64,000 nucleotides of DNA from Streptomyces sp. Isolate_45 (GCF_024721315.2 NZ_JANFAK020000034.1:1-64000), one strand, 5' to 3'. Positions 1-10,427 are shown, counted from the stretch's first letter. A program made the numbers and translations. The notes: a model not told the origin generated them from the letters alone.

Positions 1-136
1 CCGCGCCTCGCCCCGGGAGACAACCCGGGCCGGCCGGGGGGGGCGTGGGCGGGGGCGCGCGGGGGGGCCGGGGGGCGGGCGGGGGGGGGGGGGCGCCCGG
101 TCCGCGCGGACCGGCGCGACCGGCACAGGGCATCCT
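1..136. other. G-rich leader region, no gene seen
   Basis: No coding region is recognisable. The stretch is extremely G-rich on the given strand, with several G runs; the longest is 13 G at 81-93. It lies directly upstream of the TrkA-N gene, so the promoter may be here, but no -10/-35 pair stands out. A similar homopolymer-rich patch occurs near 57,008, so assembly or base-calling problems at G runs are possible. Confidence 0.4.
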
Positions 137-2116
137 GTGCTGATGCAGACCCCGCCGCAGCAGACCCCGCCGCAGCAGATTCCGCCGCAGCAGACCCAAG
201 TCCCGCACACCACGGGCCGGATGGTGGTGTGCGGTGACGACGGCCTGGCCCGCAGGCTCGCCGCGGAGCTGGGAGAGGTGTACGCGGAACAGGTGACGCT
301 CGTCGTCCCGCCCACCGCCGAACGCCCCCTCGCGGTGGGTCGCCCGCCGTGGTGGGGGCTCTTCGGGCGCGTCCCGCCCGCCCGGCCCTTCCGCACACCC
401 GCCGGGGAACGGACCCCGGACGGACCGCGGATCGTGGAGGCGGCCGAACCGGACGAGGCAGTCCTGGCCGCCGTGGGGACGGCCGAGGCCTCCGCGCTGG
501 CGCTCGTCTACGAGGACGACGACCGCAACGTCCGGGCCGCCCTCGTGGCCCGGCGCCTCAACCCCAGGCTGCGACTGGTCATCCGGCTGTACAACCGCAA
601 GCTCGGCCAACACCTGGAAGAGCTCCTCGACCAGGCCGCGATCGTCGCCGGGCCCGCCGCCGGACCCCGCGATCCCGACTCCGCGACGACCGTCCTGTCC
701 GACGCGGACACCGCCGCCCCCGCCCTGGCCGCCAGCGCCGTCGCGGGGACCAGCAAGGTGATCCAGGCGGACGGGCTGCTGCTGCGCGCGGTGGAACGCA
801 CACCCCCGGGACGGGGCGAGGTGGCCGACCCCGGGCTGTGCACACTGGCCCTGCTGTCCGCGACCACCACCGACCCGGCGGGCAGCGAAAGCTCCGTACT
901 CGGCGGCGAACGCGGACTCCAACTCCTGCCCGACGACCGAGCCGTGGCCGCCGCCACCGGCCGCGGCACCGTCGCACTGGAAGCCGTTTCCCACACCGGT
1001 CCCATCCGTCCGGCACGCCGGCTGAGCACCGCCGCGCTCCCGGTCGGCTCCCTCTTCTCCCGCAGGCTGCGCTGGTCCCTCGCCGGCATCACGGCGGCGG
1101 TGGCGGCCCTCGCCGTCGGCTCCTGGATCACCACCGGGGACCACCCGCTGCACGCCGCCTACATCACCCTGCTCGACATCTTCGCGATCAACGACCCTGC
1201 GGTGGGCGCTCCGACCGTCCGTCAGGTCCTTCAGATCCTCTCCGGGTTCGTCGGCCTGCTCCTGCTCCCCGTCCTGGTCGCCGCCGCCATCGAGGCCCTC
1301 GGCGCGTTCCGTACGGCCACCGCCCTACGACGGCCCCCGCGCGGGCTGTCCGGGCACGTGGTGCTCCTCGGACTGGGCAAGATCGGCACCCGGGTGCTGG
1401 CCCGGCTGCGGGAACTGGGGATCCCCGTGGTGTGCGTCGAGTCCGACCCGCAGGCCCGCGGGCTGGCCCTGGCCCGCCGGCTGCGCGTACCGGTCGTCCT
1501 CGGCGACGTCACCGACGAGGGCGTCCTGGAGGCCGCCCGCATCCACCGGGCCCACGCCCTGCTGGCCCTGACCAGCTCCGACACCACCAACCTGGAAGCC
1601 GCCCTCCACGCCCGCGGCGTCAAACCCGACCTGCGGGCCGTGCTGCGCCTGTACGAGGACGACTTCGCCACCGCCGTCTACCGCACCTTGCGCGCCGCGC
1701 ACCCGGACGCCCTGACCCGCAGCCGCAGCGTCACCCACCTCGCCGCACCCGCCTTCGCGGGGGCGATGATGGGCCGTCAAATCCTCGGCGCGATACCGGT
1801 CGAGCGCCGGGTACTGCTCTTCGCCGCCGTGGACGTGGCCGGCACCCCGCAGCTCGAAGGCCTGACGGTCGCCGAGTCCTTCCGCCCCGGCGCCTGGCGG
1901 GTGATCGCCCTCGACACCGCCTCCCCGCACGAACGCCGCCCCGACCTGGGCTCCACCCCGCGCGAGGGCTCCGTCGCCGGTCCGGGACTGGTGTGGGACC
2001 TGCACCCCGGCTACGTCCTGCGGCCCGAGGACCGCGTGGTCCTGGCGGCGACCCGACGAGGGCTGGCCGAACTCCTCGGCCGCGTCGGCGCTCCCGGGCC
2101 GACGGGGCCGCCGTGA
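137..2116 (+). CDS. Two-TM channel-like protein with two TrkA-N (RCK) NAD-binding domains
   Basis: A 659-residue protein. A Rossmann-like segment starts near residue 28 (MVVCGDDGLARRLA). Two hydrophobic segments lie at about 310-332 and 371-391, separated by a short loop resembling a pore loop (LLDIFAIND) but without the TVGYG potassium filter. A second, clear TrkA-N/RCK domain begins near 406 (VVLLGLGKIGTRVL), with an acidic residue after the second strand as expected for NAD(H) binding. This is the architecture of RCK-gated potassium channels and related transport regulators, located in the inner membrane. Ion specificity cannot be told because the filter is degenerate. The first start is GTG at 137; an ATG at 143 is an equally good start. 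The N terminus is Gln/Pro-repetitive. Confidence 0.8.
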   Translation: MLMQTPPQQTPPQQIPPQQTQVPHTTGRMVVCGDDGLARRLAAELGEVYAEQVTLVVPPTAERPLAVGRPPWWGLFGRVPPARPFRTPAGERTPDGPRIVEAAEPDEAVLAAVGTAEASALALVYEDDDRNVRAALVARRLNPRLRLVIRLYNRKLGQHLEELLDQAAIVAGPAAGPRDPDSATTVLSDADTAAPALAASAVAGTSKVIQADGLLLRAVERTPPGRGEVADPGLCTLALLSATTTDPAGSESSVLGGERGLQLLPDDRAVAAATGRGTVALEAVSHTGPIRPARRLSTAALPVGSLFSRRLRWSLAGITAAVAALAVGSWITTGDHPLHAAYITLLDIFAINDPAVGAPTVRQVLQILSGFVGLLLLPVLVAAAIEALGAFRTATALRRPPRGLSGHVVLLGLGKIGTRVLARLRELGIPVVCVESDPQARGLALARRLRVPVVLGDVTDEGVLEAARIHRAHALLALTSSDTTNLEAALHARGVKPDLRAVLRLYEDDFATAVYRTLRAAHPDALTRSRSVTHLAAPAFAGAMMGRQILGAIPVERRVLLFAAVDVAGTPQLEGLTVAESFRPGAWRVIALDTASPHERRPDLGSTPREGSVAGPGLVWDLHPGYVLRPEDRVVLAATRRGLAELLGRVGAPGPTGPP

Positions 2117-2149
2117 CCGTGACGCGCACGGCCACGACGGCCCCCGGGA

Positions 2150-3544
<1,395 letters not shown>

Positions 3545-3626
3545 TCATGAGCTTACGGAAGATCACCGGCGCGGGGGAACGGCGGCCCCGGGGGACCGGA
3601 TCGGGCCGAGTCACCCGACGCCGGCG

Positions 3627-3908
3627 CTACTTGGGGTTGGTGACCTCCACCCAGGACTCCCACTTCCCGCTGACGGTGTGGTGCACCACGTACGGGCCAC
3701 CGGAGACGGCCGTGGACTTGTGCAACTCGGCGAGCACGTGCACGTCGAAGGACACCCCGTTGATGTGGTCGATGTCGTTCGCGAGCACCTTCCGCACGTA
3801 CCCCTCGGGGTCGGCGCGCATCTCCGCCAGCCCCGCCTCGTCCGTGACGAGTTCGAAGACTTCGATCTCACGCTTCTCGATGTCGACGATGCGTCGCACG
3901 TTTGCCAT
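3627..3908 (-). CDS. Small protein with nitrile-hydratase-like leader (NHLP)-like sequence
   Basis: A 93-residue protein starting at ATG 3908, with an AAAGGAC ribosome site just upstream; the longer open frame upstream is not needed. The middle (about residues 24-58: LAEMRADPEGYVRKVL, then INGVSFDVHVLAE) resembles the 'DP...L...G...P..V.V' pattern of NHLP/TOMM leader domains. The tail (about 70-93) is rich in Val, His and Trp and lacks Cys. No RiPP-modifying enzyme lies next to it, so a precursor role is speculative. It may equally be a free-standing small protein of that fold. The function is unknown. Confidence 0.6.
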   Translation of the reverse strand: MANVRRIVDIEKREIEVFELVTDEAGLAEMRADPEGYVRKVLANDIDHINGVSFDVHVLAELHKSTAVSGGPYVVHHTVSGKWESWVEVTNPK

Positions 3909-4062
3909 GGGACAGGTCCTTTCGTGGGTTGCCCCAGCTTGCAGCGGTGGAACCCCCCGCCGGCCCAACCCGGTCGGCCGCCCGGCCGAGGAGCCCTCGT
4001 TCGGCGCACAACCACCCCTCACGCTGCGGGCCCTTCGAACCGGGCGGCTCGGCAAACCGCGC

Positions 4063-4135
4063 AAGGTCCGCGACCGCTCAAGGTCCGCGACCGTTCGACG
4101 CCCGCAACCGTTCCAGGTCGGCGAACCGTTCGACG
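4063..4135. repeat. Short direct repeats, 17-base period
   Basis: The 14-mer AAGGTCCGCGACCG occurs at 4063-4076 and again at 4080-4093. It is followed by two looser copies sharing AACCGTTC and TTCGACGCC (4094-4135). The block lies between the small gene ending at 3908 and the frameshifted gene at 4166. It may be repeat noise or a binding region; I see no coding role. Confidence 0.5.
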
Positions 4136-4165
4136 CCGGCGTGGGCCGCGACCCAGCCTCGGGCC

Positions 4166-4623
4166 GTGCACCAACTCACCCTCGTCAAGGTCTCCTTGAT
4201 CGTCCTCCTGATCCCCTGTGCGGGGATCGGGTTGCTGTGGGTGGGGCGCCGACTGGCCAACCGCAGGGCGTACGCACGCTTCGCCGCCGCCGACTTCGAT
4301 CCGTACTGGGCCCACAGCTCCTGGTGGGCTCCGGCTTGTACCGGACGTACGAGGAAACGCTTCCTCGCGGGGTGTCGCGGCGGGAACGGGGTCGGGAGCC
4401 GGCGTCCTGCCTGACCGCGCTGCCCAGGACCTGGCGGGCGATCCGTCCGCGGCCCGACCGCACCGACAGGCTCCGCGCGTACTGCCGTTCGTCGACGCCG
4501 CACCCCGAGCTCGCCGCGCTGGACGAGCGGCGCACCGAACTCCTGGACCGCGGCCTCGCCGACCGGGAGCACCCCGGTCCCGAGGACGCGCCCCGGGTCG
4601 TCCAGTGGCCCGCGGCGTACTGA
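4166..4623 (+). pseudogene. Frameshifted small membrane-anchored protein gene
   Basis: From GTG 4166 one frame encodes a convincing N-terminal membrane helix and linker (LVKVSLIVLLIPCAGIGLLW, then RRLANRRAYARFAAADFDPYW). This frame loses protein-like character near 4325. The frame one base earlier then carries a charged, helical C terminus (ELAALDERRTELLDRG) ending at TGA 4623. Joining the two gives about 152 residues, so a single-base deletion near 4320-4340, or a sequencing error, is the simplest explanation. No homopolymer marks the site. I do not recognise the family. Confidence 0.5.
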
Positions 4624-4669
4624 CTGCCGGCAGTCCCCCGGAGCCCGCGCCGACCGGTACCCTGACGCG

Positions 4670-5095
4670 ATGGTGAACGACGAGGACCGGATATTCGCGG
4701 ACGCGCTGGGCGCGGCAGGCGCCGTCGGCGGCGGATCCGGCGGGCGGTTCGGGGCCAGGCTCGCGGCACGGTACCTGCGCAAGGACGTCCACGAAACGGT
4801 TCTGACCCTGGAGTTGCCCGCTGACCGGGCGGCGAGCCACGTGGCCGCGACGCTGGCCCGTGTCGGCCGCCTCCTGGACGCCCCCGGCCCGGACGACTCC
4901 TGCGGGTCCGTGGTCAGGGCGCTCGTGGGGGGCGGGTTCGGGGGGATGAACCCGGTGGTGGTCACCGTGACCCTGACCCCCGCCGACCCCGGCACCACCA
5001 CGGCGTCCGTCCGCGGCGCGGCGAAGGAGGGCCTGATCAAGCAGCACGCGGGCCTCAAGACCACGCGCCTGGTCACCGACCTGTTGACCTCCTAG
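4670..5095 (+). CDS. Conserved hypothetical protein, 141 aa
   Basis: The protein starts at ATG 4670. It has an acidic N terminus (NDEDRIFADALGAAG), a Gly-rich turn, and alternating hydrophobic segments (HETVLTLELPA; NPVVVTVTLTPADPG) suggesting beta strands. It then has a helical end. There is no signal peptide or membrane helix, so it is probably cytoplasmic. The pattern could fit a small SRPBCC-like fold, but I see no diagnostic motif. It follows the frameshifted gene on the same strand by about 46 bases and could share its transcript. Confidence 0.6.
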   Translation: MVNDEDRIFADALGAAGAVGGGSGGRFGARLAARYLRKDVHETVLTLELPADRAASHVAATLARVGRLLDAPGPDDSCGSVVRALVGGGFGGMNPVVVTVTLTPADPGTTTASVRGAAKEGLIKQHAGLKTTRLVTDLLTS

Positions 5096-5215
5096 GGGCT
5101 GTCGTCGAACTCCCGTCGTCGCCCGGACGCCGCGAGGCGGACGTGAGTCTGACGACACGCCCCAGGGAACCCGCTGACCGACCCCGGTCCCCGGCGCGGC
5201 CTCGCGAGAGGGGCG

Positions 5216-5986
5216 TCAGACGTGGGCGACCGGTCCCTGCGTGGCCTTGGCGTGCTGCATCGCGGTGAGCTTGCGGACGAAGAGGAGGGCCAGCACGGCG
5301 GCCACCACCGTGGTCAGGTCGCTCACCGCACCGACGGCGGAGACGGCGCGGAGCTCCTCGGGCGTTTCGGCCTTCAGGTACTGCGCCGCGAAGACGTGGT
5401 CGATGAGCAGGCTGGCGAGGAACACGATCCACCACGCCGTGACCGGGGCGTTGGAGGTGTTCCGGTAGGTTCCGTCGGGCGCCGACCGGGTGCTGGCCTC
5501 CCACGTCTCCCGCGCCGTCCGGTACGGGAAGTAGAGGTTCGCGAGCGGGACGAACCAGCCGCCGATGGCCCAACCGGTGGACTGGGTGAAACCGTCGGGG
5601 CGGAAGACCTGGCCGTTGCAGCGGACCCGGTGGAACCAGACGAGGAAGACGACGACCGTGGCCAGGCGCAGGGTGAACTGCGCCAGTCCGGCGAGCCCGG
5701 TGAGCGTGTCGGCCAGGTCGAGGCTGTCGTCGTCCACGGACAGGGGGTCGCCGATGAGGTCCTTCATCAGCTTCCAGGTGTACATGTTGACGCCCGACGA
5801 GAACACGTCGACCGCGGCTCCCACCGACAGCAGCGCGGTCAGGGCCGTCGCCAACCCCTGCGGCGACCGCAGCACACCGGCGGCGGGCGGCAGCGGGGCC
5901 GGAGCCGGATGCGGACCCACCGGCGGGGGCCCGAAGCCGGGCTGCGGAGAGGCCGACGGAGCCGGATCGGGCGTGCTGAAGGACAT
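5216..5986 (-). CDS. DUF4328 family membrane protein
   Basis: A 256-residue protein from ATG 5986; the upstream in-frame codons look non-coding. The N terminus (about 1-35) is Pro/Ala-rich and disordered. Four or more membrane helices follow, with conserved DUF4328 features: the VVFLVWFHRVRCNGQVF segment, then GWFVPLANLYFPYRTARETW, and a pair of C-terminal helices. This family is common in actinomycetes and has no known biochemical role. The gene is monocistronic and convergent with the gene ending at 5095. Confidence 0.85.
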   Translation of the reverse strand: MSFSTPDPAPSASPQPGFGPPPVGPHPAPAPLPPAAGVLRSPQGLATALTALLSVGAAVDVFSSGVNMYTWKLMKDLIGDPLSVDDDSLDLADTLTGLAGLAQFTLRLATVVVFLVWFHRVRCNGQVFRPDGFTQSTGWAIGGWFVPLANLYFPYRTARETWEASTRSAPDGTYRNTSNAPVTAWWIVFLASLLIDHVFAAQYLKAETPEELRAVSAVGAVSDLTTVVAAVLALLFVRKLTAMQHAKATQGPVAHV

Positions 5987-6169
5987 GACGGAGTACCCCC
6001 ACGGGACGGTGCGACGCGTGACATGGAAAGGGGCCACCTGACAGGCGGCCCGAGTCGACCGAAGGTATGTCATGCCCCTGCCGCCAGTCCACCGGGTTCG
6101 GATGCGGGACCGGGTTCATGACGGCGTTCGGGATCAGGACCCCCGCGGGCCCGCTGTTAACGTACGGGC

Positions 6170-6778
6170 ATGCGCGCTCCGATCGGCCCCTTCGACCATG
6201 CCCGGCCCGCCCCCGACTGCCTCGACGAGCTCACGTTCCCCGTCGCCGAAGCCGTGCGCGGCCGTGCCGGGGACCTGCCGGTCGAGGAGATCGTCTACGT
6301 CGACACCGACCCGACCGTCGCCGACACCGCGGCCTTCGTCGCCCACTACGGGCAGGAACTGCTCGACACGTCGGCGAACTGCGTCGTCGTCGCGGCCAAG
6401 CGGGGAGGCGGGACGACCCTGGCCGCCTGCCTGGTGCCCTCCGGCAGCCGCCTGGACGTCAACGGCGCGGTCCGGCGCCATTTGGGGGCCCGCAAGGTGT
6501 CCTTCGCCGCCATGGCGACCGCCGTGGAGCGGACCGGCATGGAACACGGCGGGATCACCCCGCTGGGCCTGCCGGCGGACTGGCCGATCCTGGTGGATCC
6601 GGCCGTCGCCGAACTTCCGTACGTGCTCGTCGGCAGCGGCAGCCGCCGCGGCAAGCTCATCGTCCCGGGACGGTTCTTCGCACGGCTGCCCGGCGCCGAA
6701 CTGGTCGACGGTCTCGCCGTCGCCATCGCCACGGGTCCCGACGGCCCGGAAGCCCGCCCGGGGCCCGACGCCCGGTGA
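6170..6778 (+). CDS. YbaK/EbsC-family aminoacyl-tRNA deacylase-like protein
   Basis: A 202-residue protein. The YbaK/ProX fold is recognisable from ANCVVVAAKRGGGTTLAACL (about 78-97), the conserved DVNGAVRRHLGARKVSFA block (about 104-121), EHGGITPLGLP (about 132-142) and a C-terminal GSGSRRGKLIVPG segment. The lysine in LGARKVSFA is the residue usually needed for editing. Family members hydrolyse mischarged tRNAs such as Ala-/Cys-tRNAPro, or act on free substrates. It stands alone and is convergent with the small gene at 6785. Confidence 0.85.
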   Translation: MRAPIGPFDHARPAPDCLDELTFPVAEAVRGRAGDLPVEEIVYVDTDPTVADTAAFVAHYGQELLDTSANCVVVAAKRGGGTTLAACLVPSGSRLDVNGAVRRHLGARKVSFAAMATAVERTGMEHGGITPLGLPADWPILVDPAVAELPYVLVGSGSRRGKLIVPGRFFARLPGAELVDGLAVAIATGPDGPEARPGPDAR

Positions 6779-6784
6779 CGTGAC

Positions 6785-6949
6785 CTAGGACGTCCGCCAG
6801 GTCGGCATGCCCGCCGGAGGGCGCCGGTTCATCACCTGGGCGAGGGCCCGGTGGATCTCCTCGGCCTCCCGCCGGACTTGGCCCGGTACATCGCCCCGCT
6901 CCCGTATGAGCTGGTCGTAGATCGGCGCGTCGCTGCTGATGCTGCTCAC
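6785..6949 (-). CDS. Small helical hypothetical protein, 54 aa
   Basis: The start is GTG 6949, with GGGGAG about 10 bases upstream; the 49 codons further upstream in frame look non-coding (Arg/Pro-rich, no ribosome site). The protein is charged and helical (APIYDQLIRERGDVPGQVRR, then EEIHRALAQVMNRR), with no membrane segment. It resembles short Streptomyces conserved proteins of unknown role. It lies 7 bases from the end of the deacylase gene, convergent with it. Confidence 0.55.
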   Translation of the reverse strand: MSSISSDAPIYDQLIRERGDVPGQVRREAEEIHRALAQVMNRRPPAGMPTWRTS

Positions 6950-7126
6950 TTCGGACTTCGCTCCCCTGAAGCCGGCGCCTTCGGCCGGGCGGCACAAGTG
7001 TAGGGGTGCGTCCTCCCGGCGGCGGAACGAAAACCACCTCAGGTGGACCCCGAAGTGCTTCCGGCCGGCCGGACGGGCGACCTCACGGCCGTGCAACGGC
7101 GCCGTCGGGGGGTCGATCTCCCCGGT

Positions 7127-7711
7127 TCAGGGCACCCTCCACTGACCGGTGTTCGGCGAGAAGCCGCTGTTCATCGCGAACTGGACCATGGTGACGCGCG
7201 ACGCCTTCGGCACCTCGAAGGTGATGAACCCCAGCCCGGTGTCGCCGGGCGCGACCGTGATGCTGCCCGGGAAGCCGGGACCGGCCGTGGTGTCCTGGTA
7301 CGCGGAGCCGAACTGTTGGCCCTGTTCGTCCACCACCTTCGCCCCGTTGGAGGGGGAATCCTGGTAGACGGCGGTGCCGGTGTTCTTCAGCCGGAACTGC
7401 ACCGCCACGAGCCGGGAGCCCGCGTCAGGAGCGGAGTACGGGTTCCCCGTGCGGGCCGGGTCGACGACCTTCACCAGGGTGACCGCGAGCCCCTCCCCGT
7501 CGGTGAGGCCCCTGATGTCGAGGGTGGCGCCCACCGCGGCGGACGCGACGGGCGACGGCTTGACGGAGCGGGGGGCCGCGACGGCGGGCGTCGCGGCCCC
7601 CAGGGCCGGCAAGCCACCGGTCGCTGCGGTGGTGACCGTCGCCTCCCCGCTGCAGGCCACCGCGGCGGAGGCGAGCAGTCCGGAGAGGACCAGGGCGAGC
7701 ACTCGGCGCAT
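7127..7711 (-). CDS. Lipoprotein with DUF4352-like domain
   Basis: A 194-residue protein starting at ATG 7711 with GGGAGG upstream. The N terminus is a lipoprotein signal (LLASAAVAC lipobox, Cys at about 20). An Ala/Pro linker follows, then a beta-sandwich DUF4352-type domain (about 60-194). That domain has the usual AVQFRLKNTGTAVYQDSP core and a late GDTGLGFITFEVPKASRV strand pair. It should be anchored outside the membrane. DUF4352 domains are found in exported and sensory proteins; the ligand is unknown. Confidence 0.8.
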   Translation of the reverse strand: MRRVLALVLSGLLASAAVACSGEATVTTAATGGLPALGAATPAVAAPRSVKPSPVASAAVGATLDIRGLTDGEGLAVTLVKVVDPARTGNPYSAPDAGSRLVAVQFRLKNTGTAVYQDSPSNGAKVVDEQGQQFGSAYQDTTAGPGFPGSITVAPGDTGLGFITFEVPKASRVTMVQFAMNSGFSPNTGQWRVP

Positions 7712-7848
7712 CGAACCTCCCGGGAACCGCAGGAACCGGCCCGACCGCCCGAACCGGTGGGACCGGGGGAACACGCGATCGGAAAGGCTGGCTCCACCAT
7801 CGCCCCGGCTCCCCGATCCCGCACGCGGAAGCCGTACCGGCCCCGCCC

Positions 7849-8841
7849 TCAGGGCCGCAGGGCGCGGCGCAGGGACAGGCCGTGGTGGCGGCGCAGGCGG
7901 TACGCCTCCCAGACGGACAGGGCCGTCACCGTCACCGGCGCGCCCAGGACGAAGACCAGGCGGGCGGCGGGGGGTACCTGGTCGTAGGTGCCGTTGATCA
8001 GGTCCAGGACCGCCATCTCCCACACGAGCAGGGTGGCGAGGACCGGCGGCACCAACTCGTGGATGTCCGCGGTGCGGAAGACGTGGACGAGCGAGAGCCC
8101 CGTGCCGTAGAGGGCGAAGCCGAGCGCCCACAGGAACATCAGCCCCATGGCGATCTTGCCCGGGAGGCCGACCGCGTCGCGCAGCCCCTGCGAACCCGGT
8201 GCCGCCACGAGGGCGAAGCTGCCCATGGCGGCCATCAGCGCCAGCACGGCCCCGAGCGAGCGCAGGGCGCGCCGCAGGTAGAGGCGGCGTACGGGGCCCC
8301 GGGCGGCGGCCGCGAAGGAGCCGACCACGACAGGGAAGGTGCAGGCCAGCACGAGCACGCTGTCCCAGCTCTGCCCGAAGCGGTCACTGGCGACGGCCCC
8401 GACGTCCTCGGCACTGCTGATCGCGGTGTACGTGTACGTGAGCGCGAGCCACGCCGCGGCGCCGAGCAAGGTCCGCCACAACTGGAGCTTGCGCACCAGG
8501 GGGTCCGAGACGAGGCCGGGGCGGGAGGGCCGGAACACGCGTTGGGCGGCGTACAGCGGATTGAAGACGAACCGGACCACCTTCTGGCGCCGCGTCAGCA
8601 CCACCGGGGACGGCGGCACGGGAGCGTACGGGTACCCCGGGTACGGGCCACCCGCGTACGGGTATCCCGGCGGTGGGGCCGGCGGGTACGGGTATCCCGG
8701 CGGTGGGACCGGCGGGTACGGGTATCCCTGTGGCGGCACCGCCGCGACGGCGGGTGCCGGGGTGTACCCGGGCCACGGGGGCGGGCCCCCGCCCCGGCCC
8801 TCCGGGGGACCGTGGTGTCCGCCGCCCGTGTACATGCTCAT
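7849..8841 (-). CDS. Polytopic membrane protein with proline/tyrosine-rich N-terminal repeats
   Basis: A 330-residue protein; ATG 8841 with GGAGAA upstream (a second ATG at 8835). Residues about 20-80 carry imperfect repeats of GYPYPPxPPP, encoded by a run of near-identical units around 8,640-8,740. The rest has about five to six membrane helices (WRTLLGAAAWLALTYTY; SVLVLACTFPVVVGSFAAA; LGAVLALMAAMGSFALV; IAMGLMFLWALGFALYG; LVFVLGAPVTVTALSVW). It has no recognised enzymatic motif. The tail is cytoplasmic and basic. The function is unknown; such PY-rich membrane proteins are frequent in Streptomyces. Confidence 0.75.
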   Translation of the reverse strand: MSMYTGGGHHGPPEGRGGGPPPWPGYTPAPAVAAVPPQGYPYPPVPPPGYPYPPAPPPGYPYAGGPYPGYPYAPVPPSPVVLTRRQKVVRFVFNPLYAAQRVFRPSRPGLVSDPLVRKLQLWRTLLGAAAWLALTYTYTAISSAEDVGAVASDRFGQSWDSVLVLACTFPVVVGSFAAAARGPVRRLYLRRALRSLGAVLALMAAMGSFALVAAPGSQGLRDAVGLPGKIAMGLMFLWALGFALYGTGLSLVHVFRTADIHELVPPVLATLLVWEMAVLDLINGTYDQVPPAARLVFVLGAPVTVTALSVWEAYRLRRHHGLSLRRALRP

Positions 8842-8974
8842 GTTCTGTTCTCCACCCCTGGCGTACCGTCCTGTCGAGCATCCGCATGCTACTCGCGGGC
8901 GTGCCCGCCCCCCGGACCGAAAACCGGCCGGAAGGCGGGCACACGCGGGCGGTACTGCCCGAACGGGTCGGGAA

Positions 8975-9871
8975 CTACCAGTAGATGACGACGTAGCCGC
9001 CGCCGCCGGGCTGACCCGGCGTGCCGGTGACCCCGACGGTTCCGGCCGCTCCGCCGGGTCCACCGTCCCCGCCCACCGCGGCACCCGGGGGAAGCTCGAC
9101 GATGCCGTCGGCGGTACCGCCACCGGTGCCGTCGGCGTTGCCGGAGCCGCCGAGCCGGTTCACGCCGCCCGTGGAGCACGAGCCGTTGCCGCCCGTTCCG
9201 GGCGTGCCGGCTGCGCCGGCGACGGTCGTACCGCCGCCACCGCCGCCGCCACCGCCGCCGCCCGTGGAGTTGAGCAGCACGGTGTTGTCGGCGGACCGGG
9301 TCAGCGTCGAGGCCGATCCGTCGCCGCCGTCCGTACCGGTCGAACCGGGGCCGCCCATGGTTCCGCCGGCGCCGCCGGCACCACTGGTACCGGCCTCGCC
9401 GACGTCCACGCCGTAGTCGGCCAGCGGCTTGACCTGGACGACGCACCAGGTGAAGCCGCCACCCCCGCCGCCGCCACCGGTCCCGCCGACGCCGGCGTTG
9501 CGCGGCGTGCTGCCGCCACCGCCGCCACCGCCGCCGCCACCGCCGGCACCCCACGCCTGGACGAACACCGAGGTGACGCCGGCCGGCGGGGTGAAGGTGT
9601 TGTCGGAGGTGAACTGCCGCAGGCCGTGGAGGGCCTTGGCCGGCTTCTTGTCCTTCCCCTGGTCCTTCTCCTTGCTGGTGGGCGGGTCCTGCTTGTCCGG
9701 TGCGGACGGCGCCGTGTTCTGGCCCGTCGGACCGGGCCCGTCGGCCGAAGCGACCGGGGCGAACGCGACGAGCTGGCCGGTGAGCGCCGCTGCCGCGGCC
9801 AGGGAGGCGAGCAGGACCCGGGAGCGCACTCGGGGCCGCTCCGTCGTCGCCTTCAGATGGTTCAGGTTCAT
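8975..9871 (-). CDS. Exported glycine-rich protein
   Basis: A 298-residue protein. It has a signal peptide (RVLLASLAAAAALTGQLVAF, cleavage near ASA about 43), a Lys/Asp-rich linker (about 60-78), and then a domain dominated by glycine. Poly-Gly tracts of 6 to 11 residues fall in three places. Aromatic/hydrophobic strands frame it at the start (FTPPAGVTSVFVQAWGAGGG) and at the end (GGGGYVVIYW). This start-and-finish pattern is typical of the 'glycine-rich domain' of secreted and fibre-like proteins. Two cysteines, in FTWCVVQ and GSCSTGG, could form a disulfide. It is likely an extracellular or surface protein; the role is unknown. Confidence 0.75.
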   Translation of the reverse strand: MNLNHLKATTERPRVRSRVLLASLAAAAALTGQLVAFAPVASADGPGPTGQNTAPSAPDKQDPPTSKEKDQGKDKKPAKALHGLRQFTSDNTFTPPAGVTSVFVQAWGAGGGGGGGGGGGSTPRNAGVGGTGGGGGGGGFTWCVVQVKPLADYGVDVGEAGTSGAGGAGGTMGGPGSTGTDGGDGSASTLTRSADNTVLLNSTGGGGGGGGGGGTTVAGAAGTPGTGGNGSCSTGGVNRLGGSGNADGTGGGTADGIVELPPGAAVGGDGGPGGAAGTVGVTGTPGQPGGGGYVVIYW

Positions 9872-10090
9872 GACTTCCTTCCCCGCGGCGGCCTTGGGCC
9901 GTTGCGGGTGTGTGAGGGACGGGTGCGTGGGGACGTGCCCTGGAAACGGGTACGCCCCACGCGCCGCTCATCGGACCGCCCCGCACACCGCCCTCGGCGG
10001 CGGCGCGGCCGAAGCGCTGGACCGGTCAGGTGAGAAGTTCGACTGACCGGCTCATCCGGAAAGGGTGGAATGCCGTGACGGGCCGGGATC

Positions 10091-10381
10091 ATGAGCCGTT
10101 GTCTCTCCATGGACGATTTCATGGTGAAGATCCCGGCCGATTGGCTCTCCCGGGTGTTCCTCTCGCTGCGCCGCGGTACCTCGGACGACGCCCAGGCGCT
10201 GGCGGCCGAGCTCCAGCCGTTCACCGAGAAGCCCGGACAACGCGTGCCGGTGCCCCGGAGCACGGTGCTGCGTACCGAACTGGCACTCCAGGGGGAACTG
10301 CGGCTGGTGGCGGAGGACGCGCGGCGGAAGGAGCTGTCCGAGCAGGCCCGGTACCTGGTCAACACCCGCCTCAACCCGTAG
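10091..10381 (+). CDS. Hypothetical protein, 96 aa
   Basis: The protein is helical and charged (DDAQALAAELQPFTEKPGQR; LQGELRLVAEDARRKELSEQ) with no signal or membrane segment. The start may be ATG 10091 or ATG 10109 (MDDFMVKIP); neither has a strong ribosome site. A shorter open frame runs on the other strand over 10,052-10,240, but it looks less protein-like. A strong palindromic terminator follows the stop by 47 bases. Confidence 0.5.
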   Translation: MSRCLSMDDFMVKIPADWLSRVFLSLRRGTSDDAQALAAELQPFTEKPGQRVPVPRSTVLRTELALQGELRLVAEDARRKELSEQARYLVNTRLNP

Positions 10382-10427
10382 CGGGCACCCGCCGGGCGGC
10401 GGGCCGGCGGAGTGGAGCGCCGGGACG

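Noticed and set aside
8975..9871. Phage tail-fibre protein
   Set aside because: The Gly-rich end resembles fibre domains, but there is a clear signal peptide and no phage gene nearby.
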